From Plebeiibacterium sediminum (GTDB lineage: Bacteria; Bacteroidota; Bacteroidia; Bacteroidales; Marinilabiliaceae): a stretch of 64,000 nt of DNA. This document shows positions 1-9,660 of this stretch, piece by piece. Under the pieces are notes generated by a model. It saw only the letters and a list, made by a program, of their open reading frames with translations, did not search any database and had not been told where the DNA came from. Every line of letters starts with the position of its first letter. The first letter of the stretch is position 1. A program made the position numbers and the translations under genes. Location: positions 1-64,000 of the forward strand of contig NZ_JAPDPJ010000016.1 in NCBI RefSeq assembly GCF_026013605.1, read 5' to 3'.

Positions 1-39
1 TGCAATATATTCTGGGGATTCTTTTTTCTTTTCTGCCAT
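1..39 (-). CDS. Start of a gene that runs off the left edge (partial)
   Basis: An ATG at 39 on the minus strand opens a frame that stays open for all 13 codons to the window edge (MAEKKKESPEYIA). It lies 55 bases downstream of the GH28 stop at 95 and in the same direction as the whole pectin operon, so it may be the next gene of that operon. The charged, lysine-rich start without a hydrophobic stretch argues against an exported enzyme and would suit a cytoplasmic or membrane transport protein. The function cannot be told from so short a piece. Confidence 0.4.
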   Translation of the reverse strand, partial: MAEKKKESPEYIA

Positions 40-94
40 AAGTCACAATATTAATAATTTGTTGCTTACAGACAGTGTTTATTTTACATCCTCA

Positions 95-1540
95 TTATTT
101 TAACTTAACACCCTTATTATTATCCATTTCCACTTTAGATTCTTTTGTACCAGTAACTTTAAAGTTTTCAAAACTCCAGTCTTTTGCATATGATATTTTA
201 CCTGCATTTTCGCCGGTAAAGCTTACATCTTTAAAACGGAATTGATCAATTGTACTTTCTTCTAATCCTGTAACTTTTATACATGTTTTAGCATTAATTG
301 CTTCCACATTTTCAAAATGAATATTCTTAAATTTAGGTAGTCCATCTTTTGGATCTACTTTTTCCAGAAGCTTTTTCCAATGAACGGGTAATTCCTCATA
401 AACATAACCATCGGGCAATAATGAGTTGCTATATGTTGGATGCCAATTTAGGTTTACTACAAAAGGATCTCTGACTCCATCCATTTTAACATTATAGATG
501 TAGATATTTTCAATGGTTCCACCTCGTTGTGATGTACTTTTAAAACGTAATCCATATTTGGTTCCTAAACCTTGCATATTATAGATTAATACATTTTTAA
601 TTCCTCCCGATGTTTCACTACCGCAAGTAAACAGACCATCTCCATGTCCAGCAACACAATCTCGAATAACAATATACTGACACGGCTTATTGACTCTTAA
701 ACCATCTGCATCGCGGCCAGCTTTTAAGCAAAAATTATCATCGTTACAATTGATATAACAATTTTGTACCAAAATTCTTTCAGAAGAATCAATATCAATA
801 CCATCAGTACTTGGTCCGCGAGCCTCAATATTATTATTAATTGTCATTCCTTCAACTGTAATATATTCTGAGTAAAGAATATGTACCGACCAAAATCCAG
901 GACGATAAAGTACAAAATCCTGTAAAGTAACATCCTTTGAATTTTCAATAATAATTCCTCGCGGACGTTTGCAGTCATAATCAACTACCCAACGTAAACC
1001 TTTTGGATCATACTCCTTACGCATAGCCCGGTATTTATCCCAAAAAACTTTACCATCACCATCAACAACTCCCTCTCCTGTTATGGCCACATTCTGTTGG
1101 TCGATAATATTTATTAATGCAGCTGGCCACTCCATTTCAATTCCAGCTACTCTACCAGGAATTTCAGGATAATCCTTAATATCCTGACTACCTATTATTC
1201 TAACCCCTTTGGGAATATCCAGAATCACATTTGATTTTAAAAAGATTGATCCCGTTAAATAAATCCCTGTATTAAACCGAACTACACCACCGCCATTTTT
1301 CGCACACTGATCAATTGCATCCTGAATGAATTCTGTACACATGGTGATTCCGTCTCCAACTGCACCAAAATCTGAAGGATTATAGTCCAGACCTCTTGAT
1401 GAAGGCATAGTACGTGCACCAACATCTTTAATCCACGTACAAGAAGTAAGATCAGGTTCAAAGCTTTTCTTCTGGGCAAAACTCGTTACAAAAACAAAGC
1501 TCCACAAAGCCAATAAAAAAAATATATTTCTGTTATTCAT
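95..1540 (-). CDS. GH28 polygalacturonase-family hydrolase, exported
   Basis: Glycoside hydrolase family 28 enzyme, expected to cleave alpha-galacturonosyl linkages in homogalacturonan or rhamnogalacturonan by inversion, in the periplasm or at the cell surface. A signal peptide (MNNRNIFFLLALW, cleavage near SFAQ) is followed by an N-terminal beta-helix cap (about residues 50-110) and the right-handed parallel beta-helix. The active-site blocks are visible: STDGIDID, CNDDNFCLK, GHGDG and LRFKS, which correspond to the family's NTD, DD, GHG and RxK motifs. The Asn of the first block is Ser here. An ATG four codons upstream (1552) is an alternative start; I prefer 1540 because the n-region then begins at the Arg. 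It is the last complete gene of the operon and sits 60 bases after a second GH28. Substrate (exo-acting on galacturonides or on rhamnogalacturonan) is not decided by sequence. Confidence 0.9.
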   Translation of the reverse strand: MNNRNIFFLLALWSFVFVTSFAQKKSFEPDLTSCTWIKDVGARTMPSSRGLDYNPSDFGAVGDGITMCTEFIQDAIDQCAKNGGGVVRFNTGIYLTGSIFLKSNVILDIPKGVRIIGSQDIKDYPEIPGRVAGIEMEWPAALINIIDQQNVAITGEGVVDGDGKVFWDKYRAMRKEYDPKGLRWVVDYDCKRPRGIIIENSKDVTLQDFVLYRPGFWSVHILYSEYITVEGMTINNNIEARGPSTDGIDIDSSERILVQNCYINCNDDNFCLKAGRDADGLRVNKPCQYIVIRDCVAGHGDGLFTCGSETSGGIKNVLIYNMQGLGTKYGLRFKSTSQRGGTIENIYIYNVKMDGVRDPFVVNLNWHPTYSNSLLPDGYVYEELPVHWKKLLEKVDPKDGLPKFKNIHFENVEAINAKTCIKVTGLEESTIDQFRFKDVSFTGENAGKISYAKDWSFENFKVTGTKESKVEMDNNKGVKLK

Positions 1541-1599
1541 TTTTAATATCATTAATTCATTTACAATACCGTTTCAAGATGAAATTGCATAAACAATCA

Positions 1600-3249
1600 T
1601 TATTCAATTTCTATCTTATCCTTTGGAAAACTATCTTCATATCCTGTCACATCTGATAGATCGCTGCCAATAATTTGTAATGCTGTTTTTACATTATTTG
1701 GATAAGAAATATTTGATAGTTTTATATTTTCTGCATTTTTTATGGTTATAACAGGTTCTTCTTCCGAAGTAAGTTTTACATTTTCTATTGTGATATTTTT
1801 TGATTCACAAAACTCTGCTCCTAACCTGGAAGTCATATTAATGTTCTCCAGATAAATTCCGTCGATTTTCATCTCCGGCAAACCATTAAAATACATTGAC
1901 CTCCGTGAATTGCTCGATATTATGTCCTTAAAATGGATATTGCGAAAGCACGGTGTTTCTTCCGTTACAGGTAAAAGTTCCCTCTCCTTTGTCTTTTTAT
2001 CACCCATAAGCAATTCTTCAGATACCGAACGTCCTCCATAATATAAATTGAAAGTTACTGCATCAGTTACAATGCCTTCCATAGTTACATTTGACACATA
2101 GATATTTTCAACCACGCCCCCTCGGCCTCTTTTACTTTTAAAACGTAGTCCTACATCTGTTCCTAAAAAGGCACAATGACTAACCTTAATATTTTTTACA
2201 CCTCCAGACATTTCACTTCCAACAACAAATCCTCCATGTCCTTTGTAAACAATGCAATTATCAACAATTACATTTTTTGTAGGCCTACCTCTTTTTCGTC
2301 CATCCTCATCTTTTCCTGATTTAATACAAATACCATCATCACCAACATCAAACTGACTGTTGATAACCAACGCATTTTCACATGATTCAAGATCTAAACC
2401 ATCACCATTTTGAGCAAAATTTGGATTGCGCACTTTAATATTATCAATAATAATATTTTTACACATTAAAGGATGTATATTCCAACTTGGTGAGTTTGAA
2501 AATCCAACTCCTTGCAGCAATACGTTTTCACATTCAATAAGACTAATCATTACTGGTCGAAGAAAATCTTTTACAGACTGCCAATCCTCTTCTGTTTTAA
2601 GATTCCGAGGCACATTCATATCACTAATAGTATCGCCTTTAAGTGCTTTGGGTGATGGAAACCAATAATCATCTCTTTTGAAAACACCACCTCGAGCAAG
2701 GAATTTTTTCCACTGACTTTCTGTTACTTTCTGTCTTTTAACCGGACGCCAAAAATCTCCTGACCCATCAATATAACCTTCTCCTGTAATGGCAATATTC
2801 TTTAAATTTCTTCCTGAAATTGGTGATTGACAACGACGAGTATCCAAACCTTCAAATATGGTTTCTACCAATGGATAATCATCATAATCCCGTGTAAACA
2901 ATATTAAAGCACCTTTTTCAAGATGTAAATTCAGATGACTTGTTAATACAATTGGCCCGGTAAGCCAAACTCCCTGAGGAATAATTAATGTTCCACCACC
3001 TTTACTTTCCAAAGCTTTAATGGCTTTTGCAAAAGCCCCTGTATTTTTAAACTCCCCATTACCTTTGCCTCCAAACTCAGTTATATCAACTGTATATTCT
3101 GGTATTGTCGGTTCATTAACTTTCTCCATTTTAAAAGGAAGATCTTTGTATAAATAGGCGTATTTATAATCTTCGTTTTGAGAAGTATTGCAACTTATTA
3201 CTAGTCCAAGTAACAAACTAAGACCAATATTCTTCAATAAGTTCTTCAT
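1600..3249 (-). CDS. GH28 polygalacturonase-family lipoprotein
   Basis: Second GH28 member of the operon, 549 residues. The N-terminus has a lipobox (LGLVISC) and so predicts a lipoprotein, in contrast to the Sec-secreted neighbour. The cap domain with GGGTLIIPQGVWLTGPI is at about residues 85-105. The catalytic blocks are NGDGLDLES, VGDDGICIKSG, GHGG and LRFKSKRGRGG. An insertion of about 75 residues (roughly 160-235) before the first catalytic strand contains a lysine/tryptophan-rich stretch and resembles exo-acting GH28 enzymes, where inserts close off the binding cleft; that reading is inference. It lies 37 bases downstream of the GH105 gene. Likely role: trimming saturated ends of pectic oligosaccharides released by the PL1 lyase. 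Confidence 0.9.
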   Translation of the reverse strand: MKNLLKNIGLSLLLGLVISCNTSQNEDYKYAYLYKDLPFKMEKVNEPTIPEYTVDITEFGGKGNGEFKNTGAFAKAIKALESKGGGTLIIPQGVWLTGPIVLTSHLNLHLEKGALILFTRDYDDYPLVETIFEGLDTRRCQSPISGRNLKNIAITGEGYIDGSGDFWRPVKRQKVTESQWKKFLARGGVFKRDDYWFPSPKALKGDTISDMNVPRNLKTEEDWQSVKDFLRPVMISLIECENVLLQGVGFSNSPSWNIHPLMCKNIIIDNIKVRNPNFAQNGDGLDLESCENALVINSQFDVGDDGICIKSGKDEDGRKRGRPTKNVIVDNCIVYKGHGGFVVGSEMSGGVKNIKVSHCAFLGTDVGLRFKSKRGRGGVVENIYVSNVTMEGIVTDAVTFNLYYGGRSVSEELLMGDKKTKERELLPVTEETPCFRNIHFKDIISSNSRRSMYFNGLPEMKIDGIYLENINMTSRLGAEFCESKNITIENVKLTSEEEPVITIKNAENIKLSNISYPNNVKTALQIIGSDLSDVTGYEDSFPKDKIEIE

Positions 3250-3286
3250 AATAATCTAATTCTATTAAGCTATTTATAACTGGCTT

Positions 3287-4441
3287 CTATTTCTCTAACT
3301 CCAAACATCCCATAATAAAAGGACCTGTTGCTTTGGCATCATTATCCCGGATACGTTCATTCACATAATACTCAAAACTACCATCTCTATAAGGATTACC
3401 TCCTAATCCCGCAACGGCACAACATTTTGTCAAGGTCAATGTTCCATCTTCGTTTTCTACTATCAGATGATCCATTAATCCCTTGTATGCATCTAATGCC
3501 ACTTTTTTATACTTTTTATCTATATATCCTTTGTTTACTGCTTTTGCATAACCATACATATACATTGAAGAAGCTGAAGCTTCAAGATAATTACCATCTC
3601 GATCACCCAGATCAATTACCTGGTACCATAAACCAGTTTTATCCTGATATTTAAGTAATCCTTCTGCAACTTGATTAATCATTTTTACTAAAGCAGGTCT
3701 TTGAGGATGTTCTTCAGGAACATAATCCATTACATCAACCAAGGCCATAAACCACCATCCAATACTTCTCCCCCAAAAATTTGGAGATTGTCCGGTTTCC
3801 TTATTAGCCCATTTTTGTTTTTTGCTTTCATCCCAAGCATGGTAGAATAAACCAGATTCCTCATCATACGTATGTTTTGCACAAACAATAAATTGATTGA
3901 TAGCATCATCTAGCATTTCAGGATGATTAAAAGTTACCGCATATTCTGCATAAAAAGGAGCTCCCATATATAATCCATCTAACCAGACCTGGTGCTGATA
4001 TATGAGTTTGTGCCAAAATGCGCCTTCATGAGTTCGTGGATGATGTTTTAACTGATCAATTAAACGATCCATTGCCAGCTTATATTTCTCATCACCAGTT
4101 TCTTTATAAACATCAAATAAAACCTTACCAGGATTGATGTAATCAATATTATAAGTCTCAACTTTATATTTATGTATTTCTCCTTGATCATTGATAATAG
4201 TATCTGCCCAATCAATAACATAATCCAAATACTTTTTATCGTTGGTCTGTTTCCAGACCTTTAGCATTGCTAAACAACCTAACCCCTGGGAATATCCAAA
4301 ATACAACCTTTTCCCATGATCCAGTTGCCATGCTTCAGGAAAGCGTTTCATTTCTGAATCAGCAAATTTAACTGCTGTAGACTGAGCTTTTAATAAAGGT
4401 ATGGCTAATAATAATATGCTAACAAAAAGTAATAGTCTCAT
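3287..4441 (-). CDS. GH105 unsaturated rhamnogalacturonyl/glucuronyl hydrolase
   Basis: Family GH105 enzyme, which hydrates the delta-4,5 unsaturated uronic acid at the non-reducing end left by pectate or rhamnogalacturonan lyases. The (alpha/alpha)6 barrel motifs are present: KLIYQHQVWLDGLYMGAPFYAEYA contains the Asp that is the family's proton donor, followed by NFWGRSIGWWFMALVDVMD and the C-terminal GSFEYYVNE block. Length (about 384 residues) is normal. The open frame extends upstream to 4510, overlapping the esterase gene, but the codons before 4441 are not signal-peptide-like. ATG 4441 starts MRLLLFVSILLLAIPLLKAQ, a clean signal peptide, and is preceded by AAAGAAAGGATATTAAG. With that start the gap to the upstream gene is 19 bases. 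It functions as partner of the PL1 lyase in the same operon. Confidence 0.92.
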   Translation of the reverse strand: MRLLLFVSILLLAIPLLKAQSTAVKFADSEMKRFPEAWQLDHGKRLYFGYSQGLGCLAMLKVWKQTNDKKYLDYVIDWADTIINDQGEIHKYKVETYNIDYINPGKVLFDVYKETGDEKYKLAMDRLIDQLKHHPRTHEGAFWHKLIYQHQVWLDGLYMGAPFYAEYAVTFNHPEMLDDAINQFIVCAKHTYDEESGLFYHAWDESKKQKWANKETGQSPNFWGRSIGWWFMALVDVMDYVPEEHPQRPALVKMINQVAEGLLKYQDKTGLWYQVIDLGDRDGNYLEASASSMYMYGYAKAVNKGYIDKKYKKVALDAYKGLMDHLIVENEDGTLTLTKCCAVAGLGGNPYRDGSFEYYVNERIRDNDAKATGPFIMGCLELEK

Positions 4442-4460
4442 CTTAATATCCTTTCTTTTA

Positions 4461-5978
4461 TTAATGTTTAATATCTGACCTAAAAGGTGATGCCGGGAAA
4501 CCAGCCCCATTAAATAAATTCACATTACAATACTTATCCCATCCATACCTTACATATTTAATTTGATGGACTTGATTGGAGGTTAACACCACTTTATTTC
4601 CTTTAATAGAAGCATAAGCCGGATAAAATTTTCCATCTTCTGCAGCAACAGTAAATCCTCTTATCGTCTTATCCGGACAATATAACCCTCCATGCGTATA
4701 AGCAAAAGAAAGTATAACATTACTGTCATTAACTTTCATCGACTTAAATAATGGTCCTGAATAAGTCACTTTTTTACCATAATCATTAGATAAAGCCCAG
4801 GCGGCTAGTCTTTCTCCCGGAACCTGTTTATTTCGGGGATGAATATTTGTAGAATCGCCAACATCAGTTATCACAACCATTCCTGTATGATCTAAAGTTT
4901 TCCATGTGTTAAACTGTGCTTCACGAATTTCTGGAGGTTGCTTATAATGTGGGGCTATTTGAACAAAGTAAAAAGGCAAATCCGGTTGCTCAAACTCTGT
5001 ACGCCAACTCTCTATCATTTTAGTAAACACATGCTGATAATCCTGATGACGAACTGAATTAGATTCGCCCTGATACCAGATCACACCTTTAATTGAATAA
5101 TCAACAATTGGGTTAATCATTGCATTCCATAAAGTTGAAAGTGCCTTTTTGTGATTAATCCCTTTAGGTTTTGAAGGTTTCTTAAATTGTTTTAGTTCTT
5201 CTTTCGATAAGCCTTCAACCTGCTTATCATATTCTTGTTTGAGAACGTTGTATTTTATTAAATCAGCATCATAGTTGTCTTTAGATGCATAAAACTCAGC
5301 AAGCAGTTCTTTATAAACAGAGTCATTATTCATCACATCTCTTTTAGTCCATGACTCTGCATGCGTTCCGCCATAAGCTGATTCAATAAGCCCCACCGGT
5401 GTATTTAATTCCTGAAAAAGTTTTCTTCCAAAATAATAACCTACTCCAGAAAATGTTTCAATTGTTTCAGGAGTACAAACTTCCCAATGCCCCTGGCAAT
5501 CATATAATTCTTCTTCGGGCGACATGTTTTTTTCAACCTTAAATAGATGAATGTCGGGATAATTTGCTTTTTGTATTTCTTCTTCATAGTTGATTACTCC
5601 ATTGTAATGTCGGGTCATATAACCAACTCCAAACTCCATATTTGATTGACCCGAACATAACCAGACTTCGCCAATCAGCACATTTTTAATTTCAATCTTA
5701 TTTTCTCCTTCAAAAACAATAGTCTGATTTTTTAAAGCTTTAGGAGTTTTGATTTTTACAATCCACTTCCCATTATTATTAGCTGAAGTTTGATATGATT
5801 TTCCCCAACTTGTTTTGATGGAAACAGACTCATTAACACTTGCTTTACCCCAAAGTTTAACTTCCATGTTTTGTTGCAAAACCATATTATCGGAAATAAT
5901 AGAAGGTAAAGAAATCTCTGCACAGATATATTGTGCAAAAAACAATAGTATAAATATATACGGTAAATAATATTTCAT
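4461..5978 (-). CDS. SASA-family carbohydrate O-acetylesterase
   Basis: Sialate O-acetylesterase (SASA/SGNH) family protein of 505 residues with a signal peptide (MKYYLPYIFILLFFAQYICA). An N-terminal beta-domain (about 25-105) precedes the SGNH hydrolase fold. The nucleophile motif is WLCSGQSNMEFG, the central block is GVIWYQGESN, and the C-terminal catalytic pair is in VITDVGDSTNIHPRNK (Asp and His). In plant-wall loci such enzymes remove acetyl groups from pectin, xylan or xyloglucan; the present neighbours make pectin the likely substrate. The gene begins one base after the stop of the 1202-residue protein (5980), which suggests translational coupling. It is not a CE12 rhamnogalacturonan acetylesterase, whose motifs differ. 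Confidence 0.88.
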   Translation of the reverse strand: MKYYLPYIFILLFFAQYICAEISLPSIISDNMVLQQNMEVKLWGKASVNESVSIKTSWGKSYQTSANNNGKWIVKIKTPKALKNQTIVFEGENKIEIKNVLIGEVWLCSGQSNMEFGVGYMTRHYNGVINYEEEIQKANYPDIHLFKVEKNMSPEEELYDCQGHWEVCTPETIETFSGVGYYFGRKLFQELNTPVGLIESAYGGTHAESWTKRDVMNNDSVYKELLAEFYASKDNYDADLIKYNVLKQEYDKQVEGLSKEELKQFKKPSKPKGINHKKALSTLWNAMINPIVDYSIKGVIWYQGESNSVRHQDYQHVFTKMIESWRTEFEQPDLPFYFVQIAPHYKQPPEIREAQFNTWKTLDHTGMVVITDVGDSTNIHPRNKQVPGERLAAWALSNDYGKKVTYSGPLFKSMKVNDSNVILSFAYTHGGLYCPDKTIRGFTVAAEDGKFYPAYASIKGNKVVLTSNQVHQIKYVRYGWDKYCNVNLFNGAGFPASPFRSDIKH

Positions 5979-5979
5979 T

Positions 5980-8900
5980 TTACTTCATTAAGGTTAAACT
6001 CATTAAACCTACAACTACATCATTAGCTACACTTTCAACACAAATTGACTGGAGTTCTTTGGTCGAATTTAAAGGCATATCAATAATAATTCCTGCCCCG
6101 CCGTCAATCTCTCTGCCATAAACTTCTTCAGGATCAATGCCTAAATCTTTACCTAAATCCAGACTTATGGTGCCTGATTTAAAAGCTACCCGATAAGGAG
6201 CTGGTCTATCCAATTTAAAGGCATAATGATCTGTGTATAAATCTTGCTCTATAGGTACCCAATTTTCGGGATTAACCAGATTTAAAGAGTCTGTAGATCC
6301 ATCCTCATAGGTAACAATCACTCTACCATTAGGAATATGACATTGCATATGATTCGTACTTCCTGCCATTAATAAATAAGCATGTTGTGCTTTACCATAT
6401 AATGGAATTTCTACTTTATCAGGAAAATTATCCCATAACGTAGTATATGCTATATTAGACTTAGTTGTATCTCCTGTTGTTTTAAAAGGAATATTAAATG
6501 GTGTATTTAAAACTTCATTTTTCACACTCGCTCTTAATCCTGAATCATCAATATTTGCAGTATGAAGAGGATGACACCACTCACCAATGCCTTGCGTTGG
6601 AATTTGTAATGTAGTATATGGTGACCTTGGGAATAAATACTCTTGCTTAAAGATATCTGAAACAGATGCATTAAAATAAGAATCCAGAGACACCATTTCA
6701 TATTCTGCATTTTGATTAAGAATATTCCAATTTGTTACACTTGGTTCAACTTTAAAAGTTTCATCAGCATTATGAATTTGAATTAAATTAGTTCCAAAAA
6801 CAGATTTATTTTGAGGAACTTCAATCCAAACACTTGTTTCTGCTGCTGCTAATTTCAATGACTTGGAATAGTTATCGTTTACAACTACTTTTCCTACAAA
6901 AGGAATATTTTGATTATTCTGAATTTTAAATTTCAGTTGTTCTGTTTCCTGAGAATCAATTACGGTAAATGGCTGATTTATTTTAATATTTATTGCTTCC
7001 CACCATTTCATCTGGTCTTGTTTTAACTGAACAAACAATGTATGAAAGCCTGTTTCTCCATTTATTACACCCGATAATTTATTATTTGTTAATGACTGTT
7101 TTTTCAGAAGATTTTGTGGATCATAAATCTTTATAATGGAATTAGGAGAATTTAATTCCCATGTATTACCTCTTACTCCTGAATTTAGATACTCAGAAGC
7201 CTTCAGCGGGTTTCCTCCCCAAATAATTTGAATATCCGCAGCATTTGCTTTGCTACAAATAATTTGAATTAGAGGACTTCCTACATTTTCAATTAAATTC
7301 CATTTATGCGATTTCCCATTGACAAGAACATCTTTTATTTCGGACTTCTCTGCTTTAATTCTTAAATCAATATCAATATTTTCTTTTAATCGATTTTCGA
7401 TTTTATAAACACTTGTTTTATCATCTTTTGAAAATTGATACAATATATCTGATGTTTCCAATTTGGCATGGTCCCATTCTGAAGGAAACCCAGGCTGTAT
7501 TACCAATTTATCATTCAATAAATCTGGTATTATGCCATATAATCCCTGAATAATAACACGGGAATACATGCCTACCGGATCACCAAAATCACGATAGCAC
7601 TCGCCTCTGGCTTTATCGTAATAACTAATCTGACCAATATTACCCGGACTGCTACCCAAATACATTCCATCAAGGACAGAACTTTTAAATAACTTATAAG
7701 CCTCGTCATAGCGACCTGCTTGCCAATAAGCCAAAGCTGTATGTGCCACTTCGGCAAACGCAACATTATTAATGGACCATGAATAAGGAAACCAATGTGT
7801 AGTTGAAATCGTTTCGTAACAGTCATCCTCTAATCCTTTAGCTTTTACGGGAATATGAGGAATTTGTGTATCTACATAATGAGTTGCCTGATAAGCCTGA
7901 AAAATATCTGCAATATCCGAATCTATTGAATGATAAATCGTCCATATACCAGCATCAGGATGGACATTTCCTGGTCCCATAAAATCAATATACTCTGCCC
8001 AATGCCCCTTATCCGACAACCACAATTTTGAATTAATAGCTTTTAATATCTTATCGGCCTGCTGTGCATAAGGTTCAGCATCCACCCCTATTTTAGTTGC
8101 TATTAATGCGGCCAATTTATTTGCCCTGTAATTATATGCAGAAGCATGAGTTACGGCTCCGCTATTGTAATACAAAGCGTCGCTGGCCCAAATACTTGCA
8201 TAGGCATCATATAAACCATCATCATTAGGATCGTAATTTCGTTTTTCCCACTGAAGATGACGCTCAATAACAGGCCATACTTTTTTAGCATAATCCCAAT
8301 CGCCGGTCCAGTTTAAATGCCACAACAGTTCATCGATATAACATTGATTCATATCGTAATGGTGCATTTTCGTATTTTGGTTTGGGTTGCGACAAATGTA
8401 TCCATTACTGTACATCTGAGTTCCCCATATTTTTGCAGCCCTGGCAAAATGACGGGAAGTATCCTGTGCGGGGTGAGGAATAACCGGCTCCACTTCTGTA
8501 ACCTGAGATGCAGCATAATTATCAAAATGCGTTCTGGCACGATCATGCCAACCAACACAATCTCCGGTATAAGCTGCACGCCAACCATTAAGCGGCATAC
8601 GCCAACCAATAGCTCCATGAACCCAACAATCATCCCAAATAGCATCTGCTGCCGTACTTAACACTCCTCCCAACGGATTCATATACGCATCAGGAGTTTC
8701 GATTTTAACGGTATTGGCAATCTCACTTCTTCTTACCTCAGCTTCATTAAATACTTTTGTCAACTCATTTACCTGAAATTGATTTTCGCCTTTTAATTGG
8801 ATAGCTACATAAGTATCTTTATCATTTTTCAATGTTACTCTAACTGCTAAAACAGGTTTTTCATCAACAACTTTTGAATTCCATACAGCAATAGGGGAAT

Positions 8901-9588
8901 TCAAATTTAATGGTGAGCTTAATTTTAGTTCAGAACCTTTCGGAAAAACACCTTCTAAACTTCGCGGATTTTTAGTTGTTTGTCCATAATCCAAAACAAA
9001 AGTATTTTTATTGATATGGTAAACATTTCCCAGACAGGCATCCTCATGCAAATCAAAGCAATCAGGCTTATCGACTCCTAAATCTCCATTACGAGAAAAA
9101 CGTTTATTACTGGCACCTCCATACATACAGAATAGTTCGGTGCCTTTAGGTAAATTCTTAGATGCAATTTGCATTACAGCTCCATCTGCATCACTCATTG
9201 CAAGAACTTTGATGTTAATTACACCATCTTGGATGAATGGATCTTTTATTTCGTAAACTCTTGTTCCTGGATAATAAGTTGATTTAATACTCTTGGCATC
9301 ATTGAGCCATAAACTTTTATCATTTAGAATTAAACCCAATTGCAAATTTCCGCCCATATTTGGCATAAAGAAACCAAACTCCGGCATATCACCAGTTTCT
9401 AATCGAAAAGCAGTATTTGTTCCATACAAAGCCCGGGTAAATCTACTGTCACCATTCTCTATTATAAAACCTCCATTATGAGGTTTGTAACGCAACACTC
9501 TAATATTTTTATCATTTGCGGGTGCCTTTAGTTGAGCAAAAGCACCTACAACACACATCAATAATAAACCTGATATTAAAAATCTCAT
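5980..9588 (-). CDS. Large six-hairpin glycosidase-like protein (DUF4450-type), exported
   Basis: A 1202-residue secreted protein (signal peptide MRFLISGLLLMCVVGAFAQ). The N-terminal part (about 30-230) has the pattern FTRALYGTNTAFRLETGDMPEFGFFMPNMGG split over residues 47-80, which I associate with proteins annotated DUF4450. The middle (about 300-740) has the repeated helical hairpins and Trp/Asp/Glu-rich loops of an (alpha/alpha)6 glycosidase (for example WDDCWVHGAIGWRMPLNGWR and LEDDCYETISTTHWFPYSW), and the rest is beta-rich. General shape resembles GH78/GH106-like rhamnosidases or other six-hairpin glycosidases, but I cannot assign a known GH family. Within a pectin operon, removal of a side-chain sugar (rhamnose, uronic acid or galactose) is a reasonable guess and no more. 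It lies one base before the esterase gene. Confidence 0.75.
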   Translation of the reverse strand: MRFLISGLLLMCVVGAFAQLKAPANDKNIRVLRYKPHNGGFIIENGDSRFTRALYGTNTAFRLETGDMPEFGFFMPNMGGNLQLGLILNDKSLWLNDAKSIKSTYYPGTRVYEIKDPFIQDGVINIKVLAMSDADGAVMQIASKNLPKGTELFCMYGGASNKRFSRNGDLGVDKPDCFDLHEDACLGNVYHINKNTFVLDYGQTTKNPRSLEGVFPKGSELKLSSPLNLNSPIAVWNSKVVDEKPVLAVRVTLKNDKDTYVAIQLKGENQFQVNELTKVFNEAEVRRSEIANTVKIETPDAYMNPLGGVLSTAADAIWDDCWVHGAIGWRMPLNGWRAAYTGDCVGWHDRARTHFDNYAASQVTEVEPVIPHPAQDTSRHFARAAKIWGTQMYSNGYICRNPNQNTKMHHYDMNQCYIDELLWHLNWTGDWDYAKKVWPVIERHLQWEKRNYDPNDDGLYDAYASIWASDALYYNSGAVTHASAYNYRANKLAALIATKIGVDAEPYAQQADKILKAINSKLWLSDKGHWAEYIDFMGPGNVHPDAGIWTIYHSIDSDIADIFQAYQATHYVDTQIPHIPVKAKGLEDDCYETISTTHWFPYSWSINNVAFAEVAHTALAYWQAGRYDEAYKLFKSSVLDGMYLGSSPGNIGQISYYDKARGECYRDFGDPVGMYSRVIIQGLYGIIPDLLNDKLVIQPGFPSEWDHAKLETSDILYQFSKDDKTSVYKIENRLKENIDIDLRIKAEKSEIKDVLVNGKSHKWNLIENVGSPLIQIICSKANAADIQIIWGGNPLKASEYLNSGVRGNTWELNSPNSIIKIYDPQNLLKKQSLTNNKLSGVINGETGFHTLFVQLKQDQMKWWEAINIKINQPFTVIDSQETEQLKFKIQNNQNIPFVGKVVVNDNYSKSLKLAAAETSVWIEVPQNKSVFGTNLIQIHNADETFKVEPSVTNWNILNQNAEYEMVSLDSYFNASVSDIFKQEYLFPRSPYTTLQIPTQGIGEWCHPLHTANIDDSGLRASVKNEVLNTPFNIPFKTTGDTTKSNIAYTTLWDNFPDKVEIPLYGKAQHAYLLMAGSTNHMQCHIPNGRVIVTYEDGSTDSLNLVNPENWVPIEQDLYTDHYAFKLDRPAPYRVAFKSGTISLDLGKDLGIDPEEVYGREIDGGAGIIIDMPLNSTKELQSICVESVANDVVVGLMSLTLMK

Positions 9589-9660
9589 TATTTATTCTTA
9601 AAATTAAGCAAGATGTAAATCACCCCTTTACCGTTGTATCTTTTTCCTTGAATCCTTTTA

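Noticed and set aside
4442-4510. Upstream extension of the GH105 gene to 4510
   Set aside because: It overlaps the esterase gene and puts charged residues before an otherwise perfect signal peptide starting at 4441.
8317-8661. Plus-strand open frame inside the 1202-residue gene
   Set aside because: It is a shadow in a long high-quality minus-strand gene, with composition unlike a real protein (Ile/His/Pro-rich low-information stretches).
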